Positions 58,401 to 64,000 of a DNA stretch of 64,000 nt are shown here, one piece after another. Each line of letters opens with the position of its first letter. The first letter of the stretch is position 1. The notes under the pieces are model-generated. The model saw only the letters and a list, made by a program, of their open reading frames with translations, made no database searches and was not told the DNA's origin. Source of the stretch: Onthophagus taurus. Its lineage: Eukaryota > Arthropoda > Insecta > Coleoptera > Scarabaeidae. The position numbers and the translations under genes are program-made. The DNA lies in assembly GCF_036711975.1 (NCBI RefSeq), contig NC_091972.1, positions 17,303,001 to 17,367,000 on the forward strand, given 5' to 3'.

Positions 58401-60626
58401 ACGTTCAATATGGATTTATGTGAAGCGTTTTTGGCCGCAAATATACCTTTAGAAAAATTAAAAAATCCAACCCTAAAAGCATTCCTTGCTAAATATACCG
58501 AGAAATCCATTCCACATCCCTCTACACTCCGCAAATATTATGTAAATAAATAAAATCAATTTTTATTTTTTTATATAAATTAACGCACATTAATAATAAA
58601 CGCTCTACGCCACTGGTTGAGTTTTAGTCAAACAATCCGCCAAACACGTATTGAACGCTGCACCGCGGAGAACCCCCCAAATCTTACATGGGCCAACATT
58701 CAACCAGTATCGTTAAGTTGCGGCACATCGATGTGCTCGATAAAAGCATGTTACTACGTTATAACGCGGTGAAGGTGACATCAACAGCCCGATGACGTCG
58801 CGGCTCTGGTAATAATCACCTAAACGTTCCCATGCGAACTCTATACCTACAAAAAGTAAACGTATGGGTAGGTATTATTGCAAATGAAGTCGTCGGACCA
58901 TTCTTTATTGACGGAAATTTGAACGGCAATAAATATCTGGAGTTGCTGCAAAACAGTGTCATTCCTGCCGTTCAGGCCCGTTTTAATATTAATAACATTT
59001 GATTCTAGCAAGAATGTTAATATATTAAGAAATAAATTAATTTGCATATTGAATATCTTCACTTTCTCTGTTTGTTCTCCATCAAGTCTCATGCAACAAG
59101 TCTGGTTGCAGTAGAGGTTTGAAATTATTCTGATGTCTTTGTTGTCTGAGTTGGTATCTTTAAAAATCTTGATCATTGAAATTCATATATGGTTAACAGA
59201 AATATAGGAAATATCTTCCTAAAAAGAACTTTCATATTTTCTTTTTGTTCAGTTTTTTTTATCTATAGATATCATATCAATTTGAAACTAATAAACACAT
59301 TGTTGCGCCTCAGCAACAATGTTCTCTGTCCGCTATTTTAAATTATTTTAATATTATTGCTTTGAAAATAAATGGATCAAAAAAGTCATATTTGTTTATT
59401 TATTTACAGCCTCAGTTGCGAAATTAGAGGAAGATCAAAAAATGGAGGAAGATGGAAAGGATTCTAATAAACAGGAAGAGAAAGAGACTGAAAAGAAACC
59501 GGAAGTTAACTTGACTGATGAAAAAGTAGTTCAGGAAGAAAAAATGGAAGCCGAAGAAGAAGTTTCAAAGCCAATAAAAAAGACTGAAAATACAAAAGAA
59601 ACAGAGAAAGTAGAAAATAAAAATGAAAAAAAAGAAACTAAAAATGAGGAAATAGTTCCGGATAAGAAAGATATTGAAAAGAAAAATGAAAGTGTTGTTG
59701 AAAAATTGTCAGTAACTGAAGAAACTAAGAAAGAAACTATAGAAAGTTCAAAAACGGAGGTTGTTGAAACGAAATTAGAGGAAATGGATACTGTTTGTAA
59801 TGTTAAAACGGATAAAGCAGAAGAAACTAAATCAAATGATGAAAAAAGTGTTGAGAAAAAAGATGAAAAAGTTCCTGTAGAAAATAAACCTGAAATAATT
59901 GTTGAAAAGAAAGTCGAAGAAAAAGCAGAAAATGATAAAGAAGAGAAAATTAACAAAGAAGAAACAAAATCAACATCAACAACAACGTCAACAGAAGATA
60001 AATCAATAGATCACAAAAAAGAATCACAAAAGGACGATGTTAAAGAAATTAAAAATGAGAAAGCAATTAAAGAACAAACAGAAATTAAAGAAAAATCAAC
60101 TTCAGATGATATAGTTAAAGAAAAATCAACAACAAATGAAAATAATGTAAAAGATGATGTTAAAGAAGACAAGAAATCAACGGAAGCTAAATCAACGGAA
60201 GCGAAATCAACGGAAGTGAAATCAACGGAAGCTAAACCAGAAACGATAGAAGATGAGGGAAAAGTTGAAAAACATAATTTGAATGAAGAAAATACGTCCA
60301 AAGAAAGTAGCACAAAAGAAAGTGAAATTGTGGAAGAAACAAAAGAAAAAGATGATGTTGATAAAGAAAAAGTAAATGGTGACGAAAAAGTACCAGAAAG
60401 TGAAAATGAAAAAGAAAATAAGAGTGAATTGGCGAACGGAAGTAGTGGCGGTACCGAAACGGACACAAGTAGTGATGTAAAAAAGAACGGTGGTGCTGAA
60501 GTCGTTGAAAAAGCTACGTCGGAAGGTGGCGTTGGCGTGACTGGTGAAGAGATTAAAGTCAAAAAGATTGAGGAAACGACCGAATCACCGACGACGACGA
60601 CGACGGCGGTTGCAGTCGAGGTATAA
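46404..60626 (+). CDS. Enoph1: Enolase-phosphatase E1 family protein with long Lys/Glu-rich tail, six exons (716 aa)
   Basis: The model is join(46404..46505,47455..47690,53243..53496,53564..53733,54107..54278,59410..60626), all GT-AG and in phase. The family carries out enolisation and dephosphorylation of the dioxo intermediate of the methionine salvage pathway. The HAD-type domain covers about residues 15-235: motif I LLDVAGTTTS (D22), LIPYTAANLEEYLKTNW, VFSDVSTSLEAW, STGSVEAQKQLF (135-146), GESYEKIA, YIND (D194), EAVAAKSSGLNTVLIVRDGN and ISSFTDL. Motif I has Ala24 where the usual DIEGTT has Glu, so activity may be reduced or changed. The usual insertion before the GSVEAQ core is shorter than in vertebrates. 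Residues from about 240 on form a highly charged, low-complexity Lys/Glu/Thr/Ser tail, including four KSTEA-type repeats. Introns 2 and 5 are 5.6 and 5.1 kb and full of transposon remains. Confidence 0.9.
48110..48960 (-). pseudogene. Uncharacterised insect transposon-associated protein, copy 2
   Basis: Within intron 2, minus-strand frames read CQQDDILNEYIAKLWIYKKC, FNTEFNFH, QQQHDDHLKEANSTYKF, FYCLKLWTLNLTIYHAT, YCLVWDESEAGRGSNEIASI, IENLII and then SDD, followed after a gap by VFYNNNFNEKEFKSLNI and TKKKHSYLIKSLQWVP. The order matches copy 1 at 13790-15035, and here the C-terminal end is better kept. Many frame breaks show it is dead. In both copies the sequence right after the acidic SD region is missing. 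Confidence 0.55.
49358..50510 (-). pseudogene. KRBA2/Ginger-like integrase-type gene fragment
   Basis: The minus strand first shows an H2C2-type zinc region (GHGGRNKMIKEVN..YLNLCEPCQKK), then DVRIDVQSQSDGNY, FIMVYQDHLTKFVYLRSLK and, after frame breaks, SQGSVERANQGIENMLCTW and TTKWSERIKFIQFMKNRAHH, the rve-integrase region with the catalytic Glu in VERAN. A C-terminal part reads ITVGENVLIRIPDVERGKAN. This is the layout of insect KRBA2-like or Ginger-type integrases. Stops and frameshifts make it inactive. An 88-bp palindrome at 49513-49600 interrupts it. Confidence 0.75.
49513..49600. repeat. Perfect 37-bp inverted repeat with 14-nt loop
   Basis: Arms at 49513-49549 and 49564-49600 are perfect complements (GGTTGCGTTCACAACGC at the outer end, CACCCAGGTT at the loop). 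The outer bases extend the match slightly (CTAG each side). It lies inside the integrase pseudogene and breaks its frame. Confidence 0.9.
50519..51570. mobile_element. Foldback element with long inverted repeats
   Basis: About 400 bp at the left (50519-50925) reappears inverted at the right (51240-51570). Matching blocks include TTTGTTTTCGAGCTA, TACCTTATTTTCAA or ACCTTATTTTCAAGC, GGTTGTAAAGCTCATTC versus GAGTTGTAAAGCTTATTC, and TTTTTTGTCTCTTTAGT. TA/TATA flanks the ends. The central 300 bp is unrelated AT-rich sequence. No protein is encoded. Confidence 0.8.
51571..53242. other. Rest of intron 2, no gene recognised
   Basis: No confident gene. Around 52540-52760 a minus-strand frame (DEHAVAPTTFFRLNYNS and neighbouring text) has amino-acid-like composition, perhaps a further transposon scrap that I cannot name. 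Confidence 0.3.
52826..52874. repeat. Perfect 21-bp hairpin with 7-nt loop
   Basis: TGGTATTCAACCTATATGGAA is followed after GGCAGGG by its exact complement. Located in intron 2 of the enolase-phosphatase gene. Confidence 0.9.
53734..53769 (+). other. Read-through end after exon 4 (possible short isoform)
   Basis: If the weak donor GTTTGT at 53734 is not used, translation continues for eleven codons (VCGRRKSLRSA) to a TAA at 53767-53769. The product would be 265 residues, close to the usual size of enolase-phosphatase E1, without the charged tail. Confidence 0.35.
54587..55560 (+). pseudogene. Decayed LINE ORF2 fragments (endonuclease end to reverse transcriptase end)
   Basis: Plus-strand pieces include GMLNSSISDHCVVYLHL (the SSISDH endonuclease motif), PLVTDNVTFMIRLRNKAF, KPWEILHMNIIRF, and further on LCDSLILSLLKYCNLVYRPC, MMRDAQRMERVQKF and IRRNERIQIQFAF. 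They follow the order of an I/Jockey-type ORF2, but the central reverse-transcriptase core is missing and all frames are broken. It lies in intron 5. Confidence 0.65.
55851..57730. mobile_element. Composite inverted-repeat element in intron 5
   Basis: The left end (ATACATACAGGTTGTTCC then GACGTACTGAAATAAACATA) is repeated inverted at 57600-57730 (GGAACATCCTGTATGTAT). The inverted match extends over about 110 bp through TTTTTATTGCGTATTCTGAT. Inside, 56755-57180 is the dispersed repeat also found at 5220-5760, and 56760-56940 is itself partly an inverted copy of 57545-57720. No transposase frame is visible. The ends suggest a TA-duplicating DNA element. Confidence 0.7.
58191..58553 (+). CDS. 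CGBP1/hAT-type zinc-finger ORF, intact (120 aa)
   Basis: An uninterrupted 120-residue frame encodes a BED/hAT-type zinc-binding segment (C36, C39, with H54 and H60) followed by FNMDLCEAFLAANIPLEKL and a final PHPSTLRKYYVNK. This matches the N-terminal part of CGBP1-like proteins, which derive from hAT transposases, where the text usually continues into a catalytic domain. Here a TAA follows directly. It is on the same strand as the host gene and inside its intron 5. It may be a truncated transposon copy or a small exapted DNA-binding protein. The absence of stops is notable beside its decayed neighbours, but an ORF of this size can survive by chance. Confidence 0.55.
   Translation: MELDLHSEGYKKITNWISKYNLQDVFAVTGETEVQCNICCKRLSCSKNNHLLNHIKCKSHIDQENNVSPNTFNMDLCEAFLAANIPLEKLKNPTLKAFLAKYTEKSIPHPSTLRKYYVNK
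58590..58985 (+). pseudogene. Mariner-like transposase fragment, GC-richer than surroundings
   Basis: The plus strand reads LYLQKVNVWVGIIANEVVG and then PFFIDGNLNGNKYLELLQNS, the KVNVWxGI...GNLNGxxYLxxLQ signature of mariner-related DDE transposases. It is related to the fragment at 63546-63960. The 250 bp before it has higher GC than the intron and probably belongs to the same element, though its frames are broken. Confidence 0.65.
59054..59176 (-). pseudogene. RTE-like reverse transcriptase scrap
   Basis: The minus strand encodes KDIRIISNLYCNQTCCMRLD and GEQTEKVKI, a block that precedes the RGVRQGC motif in RTE-like LINEs. Only about 40 residues remain. Confidence 0.55.
60174..60238 (+). 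repeat. 15-bp minisatellite in exon 6 (KSTEA repeats)
   Basis: Four copies of AAATCAACGGAAGCT (with one- or two-base variants) encode the KSTEA/KSTEV repeats in the tail of the enolase-phosphatase family protein. Because the period is a multiple of three, copy number can change without a frameshift. Confidence 0.85.
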
Positions 60627-61190
60627 TATTTCTATGTTTAAAAAAAAAAAAAAAAAGAAATGAGAAAAAAATAATAAGTATACATGTTTTTTCATTTTTC
60701 TCTTCTTATTTTTTCGTATATTTTTGTTTAATGTTAATTATTATTTTTTTTTTGTATTAATTTCAAAAAGTAGTGTACATTTTTTATGATTCCAATAAGA
60801 AAAGTAATCTGATTTTTGCACTGTTATTTCGTGCGACAAAATAAAACATTCCAAGAAGAAAAAAAATTATTAAAATCATCTCAATAATGTTCGTAAAAAA
60901 TAAGTATAATACGATGTGTTGAAGAATTATTTTCCAGTAAAAATATCAATCAAGAAAAAAAAACTTACATTAATTTTGGCCAAAATAAAAGAACTGCAGA
61001 ATTAATTATTTATTTTCTTTCAAGTTTTTCTTGAAAATAATTTTTCGACACACTCTACAATAAAGACTGGATGTTATTGTTTTTTCTGTGTGTATTATTA
61101 TCAAGTTTTGTTTAAATGTCTTTTGGAACAGTATTAAAAAGAAAGAAGAAAAAAAATCGTAAATTAAGAAAATAAAAATAAACCGATGGA
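60627..61190 (+). other. 3' UTR of the enolase-phosphatase family gene
   Basis: Begins with a long A-run at 60640 and is T/A-rich. Candidate poly(A) signals are AATAAA words at about 60840 and 61060. From 61191 to 61990 I see nothing that supports a gene. Confidence 0.45.
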
Positions 61191-61991
61191 AGTGAATCTC
61201 TTAATTAATAGATGTACTTAGTGATAAGGCTTTTTTACATTCCCTCCCATTTCCCAGTTAAACTAATTCATTTTTATTATTACTATTAATGAATTATTAT
61301 TGAAGTCAAATATTTCCAAGAACAAAACAAATTCGTTCTTCCATAAATTTAAGATAAAACAACACTTCGATAATAATAATTTATTTTAGTATCTGAGATT
61401 TTCTCTATAATTAATTTTAAAAAAACATTTTTTATATTAAATTTAAGACTGATTTTTTATTAAGTAGTAGTCCAAAACACACACATAATCAATAAATTAA
61501 CTACTTTTAAAAGACTGGATTATCGAAGTGTTCCATTTTTGATGCTAAAAGACTTCCTAAACTAAAACATTTTTTTCTTCTCTATAATGTGATTATATGT
61601 TTTATTCCATGAAAGTTATCCTTTTTCATTTTTTGAAAACGATGACTAAAACGACCGGTTATTTGTTGTATCGTATACGTTTTTTGCTTATGTGCGTTTT
61701 TTATTCGTTTAATTTTATTTTTCAAAATAATTTGTTTCGTGCGTTTTTGTATTTTGGGGCCACACGAAAAGCCCCATCATCTCCTGGGGTGCTCTGTGTA
61801 CTTTAATAAGCACCGAATAAATTTTGTAGCCATCAAAACATTTTTTGTCTTACTTTTAAATTCCTTAACGTAATTCCTTTTATATATCTATTAAATTGAA
61901 TTCTGTTAAACCATATTTGCCCAGACGGTGATTTTATGTGGTGACAAACGAAAAATGTTATAGATAAATACAGTGTGTTAATTAATTATCG

Positions 61992-62113
61992 TACCAGACG
62001 TCACCATTGCAAGTATGCAACCAATATCACAGTATTGATATTGCAATACGCGATTTGCGATATTGGTTGCATACTTACAATGATAATGTGTAATGTACAA
62101 TGACGTGACTGGT
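61992..62113. repeat. Imperfect 122-bp palindrome
   Basis: TACCAGACGTCA at the left and TGACGTGACTGGTA at the right pair, and inside them CAAGTATGCAACCAATATC pairs with GATATTGGTTGCATACTT. A further partly palindromic core (GATATTGCAATACGCGATTTGCGATATT) forms the loop. It is probably a small foldback element. Confidence 0.8.
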
Positions 62114-62639
62114 AGATATTACATAATTAGATGTATATGTTGTACATCACATATATTTTTGATCACTTCTGGTATTCCCCACCTCTTTAAATACCTCTTT
62201 TCGGGGACAAAATAGAACTATTAAAAAGTGTCAATTTTTAAATATTTTTTGTTGCAATGATATAATTTAACCGGGATCCATTTTTCCTACAGTGTTTTAC
62301 CTGTAGTATCAACGTATCAAAACATACTAAAAGTAATCAAAAATTACTGGTGACTCTGGTTACCAGTGGGCTGATACATTAATTCTTTTTAGCATTTTAT
62401 TTACTCTAGAAAAACATGTTTCGACATATCGTTGCGTTATTTCCTCATTCTTTCTATCTATGCTGCTTAGTAAAGACGCTTTTTTCGCTGTTTGTACATG
62501 AAAGTGGGTGAAATGGTTATATTTTTTTATATCATGTAAAATGAAACGTCAGTCTTTAAAAATGGATTAAATCTTGCATTTACCATTTTCATAGCACGTA
62601 ACACGATTTATTTATCTCCATGGTAAGATCGTTGATCTG

Positions 62640-63545
62640 TTGTTTCTGTTAAAATCTGATGATCAACCTTAACTCCCAGAAACACAACCTCTTCCTTGTA
62701 GGTAAGTTTTATACCATTGAATATTAGATCTAATTCTCTTTTTTTTGTAGGAGTTTCTATTGTTATAACGTTTGTTTTTTGTAAGTTGTTATTTGAAAAC
62801 CAAGTTTGCAGATTACCTAGATATTGAGCTGAACCAATTCTGACATTTGTTCCTCAGTTTTTGTAGTTAATACTATAGTGGAGTCATCAGCAAAAAGGAT
62901 TAGTAGATCACTTCCGGGAGATCATTGATGTATAGGATACATAGGAAAGGTCCCAATATTGATCCTTGTGGGACGCCTCGGAGAACCTTTGTCCAGTCTG
63001 AAGTAACTTCAGCACCAGTTTGATCATACGAGACCACCCGCTGTTCTCTTTCTGACAAGTAAGACCTAAACCACTCCAGCGGAAGTCCTCGTATCCCTAT
63101 AGCTTCCAACTTCTTCAATAAGATGTCATGGTGGACTGTCAAATGCTTTAGTTAGGTCCACCATTATACAACTGGTAAGATCGTTGTTATTAATTCCAGT
63201 TTGAATTTGTTCTAATAACTGAAAAATTGCTCTGTTTACAGATCTGCCTTTTATATAACCGTTTTGGGACTGGTTAAGTATTTGGTTATTGGTAACGTAA
63301 TCCTTTAGTCTTTTCAGGACAAGCTACTCAAAAACTTTTGCAATATTAGAAATTAGTGCAATTTGTAAAATTACTTATAAATCGGTCTTACTACAGTTTT
63401 TTTTTCAGATTCATCGGAAATATTGCTGAATTGAAAGAGCAGTTTATGACGCTGCTCAAGGGTTCTGCTATTTCATCAACGCACTTTTTTAGAACAGAGA
63501 TTGGAATTTCATCATAACCCACCGTATGTGTGGTATTCAATACGT
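62640..63545 (-). pseudogene. Jockey/I-like LINE reverse transcriptase, decayed
   Basis: On the minus strand: GYDEIPISVLKKCVDEIAEP, SQNGYIKGRSVNRAIFQLLE, IMVDLTKAFD, HHDILLKKLEAIGIRGLP, GVPQGSILGPFLCILYINDL, then the catalytic LFADDSTIVL and ELDLIFNGIKLTYKEEV, FLGVKVDHQIL. The order is normal for a non-LTR reverse transcriptase. Frame breaks occur near 63150 and 63390 and after YINDL. Its upstream edge joins mariner-like sequence at about 63545. Confidence 0.85.
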
Positions 63546-63960
63546 CCGCGTCTGCCAATCCACCGATTGTGAATTTTTTGGTTGAGGTATTCTCGTACAA
63601 CTAGTGCATAATGAGGAGACGCACCATCATGCTGTAGCCAAATTCTGGGATTTAGTGAATTTAGATCTTCTGCATTTGGAAAAATTGCAACTAAACTTGG
63701 AATTAATTCTAATTGAAGAAAATTCAAATACTGGTCACCGCCTTTTGTTCCAATAAAGAAATACGGTCCAATAATTCTGTTCTCCACTATTCCAGCTCAC
63801 ACATTGACCTTTTGGGGATACTGTGTATTTGCCTCGGCTTTCCAATGGGGATTTTCAACTGTCCAATAACGACAGTTTTGCTTATAGACTGCTTCATCAG
63901 AGAATAGAATATTTTTAATGAATTCCGTATTTGCGTTGCATAGTTCCGTCATTCATCTCG
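63546..63960 (-). pseudogene. Mariner-like DDE transposase fragment
   Basis: On the minus strand: FIKNILFSDEAVYKQN, CRYWTVENPHWKAEANTQ, KVNV, then ENRIIGPYFFIGTKGGDQY, LQHDGASPHYALVVREYLNQ and RWIGRRG. These are the SDE, QHDGAPPH and RWIGRRGP boxes of a mariner-related transposase. A stop after KVNV breaks it, and it ends abruptly against the LINE at the position where the PIEWP motif should continue. Confidence 0.8.
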
Positions 63961-64000
63961 TGCACCAAGTGTACTTTGTAGGGGTGATACTTTTTCTTTT

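Noticed and set aside
59531-60562. Long Ser/Phe-rich open frames antisense to exon 6 of the enolase-phosphatase gene
   Set aside because: They are the mirror of a Lys/Glu-biased codon composition on the sense strand; no independent motif or splice context supports them.
1-64000. CRISPR arrays, bacterial operons or phage-type defence systems
   Set aside because: Repeats here are satellites or transposon parts with irregular spacing, and all recognisable genes are eukaryotic with spliceosomal introns.

Overview
This window reads as insect nuclear DNA, most likely from a beetle, though that placement is inference. It is AT-rich, has short introns (about 46-61 bp) in one gene and multi-kilobase, transposon-filled introns in another. 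Its transposon fauna is typical of insects: PIF/Harbinger, piggyBac, hAT, pogo/Tigger and mariner-like DNA elements, plus Jockey-, CR1- and RTE-like LINE fragments. A satellite-like repeat of about 360 bp is also present. I see no CRISPR array, operon, plasmid or bacterial feature.

Five cellular protein genes and one tRNA are supported. Left to right they are: tRNA-Asp(GUC) at 3448-3519 (+); a three-finger C2H2 protein at 3580-4023 (+); a fatty acyl-CoA reductase in six exons at 7257-8909 (-); an ephrin with an uninterrupted coding region at 20482-21351 (+); an OFD1-like LisH/coiled-coil ciliary protein in three exons at 41890-43682 (-); and an enolase-phosphatase E1 family protein with a very long Lys/Glu-rich tail in six exons at 46404-60626 (+). 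A short intact CGBP1/hAT-like zinc-finger ORF (58191-58553) lies inside the last intron of the enolase-phosphatase gene.

The rest is mostly layered mobile DNA. From 12.2 to 20.3 kb there is an 8-kb Harbinger-type element, recognisable by its terminal inverted repeats, a TTA target duplication, a decayed HARBI1-like transposase and a split second ORF. A piggyBac fragment, an uncharacterised transposon-associated gene family, a second TTA-flanked element and an inverted satellite copy sit between its ends. From 36.2 to 39.9 kb a piggyBac transposase pseudogene is split by a 2070-bp hAT-type insertion with an 8-bp target duplication, and that insertion carries RTE-type LINE pieces. A 256-bp tandem repeat with an exon-like ORF adjoins it at 35.2-36.2 kb. 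Blocks at 4.4-5.2, 9.9-11.2 and 28.7-32.8 kb are tandem or segmental repeats. The 27.0-28.7 and 32.8-35.2 kb stretches are AT-rich with no coding signal.

The genes belong to unrelated pathways: cuticular or pheromone lipid synthesis, Eph signalling, cilium/centriole biology and methionine salvage. The points most worth following up are a perfect RFX X-box about 100 bp upstream of the OFD1-like start codon; loss of the second acidic residue of HAD motif I in the enolase-phosphatase, together with a possible intron-retention isoform that would drop the tail; the exon-bearing 256-bp tandem array; and two damaged copies of a transposon-associated family I cannot name.
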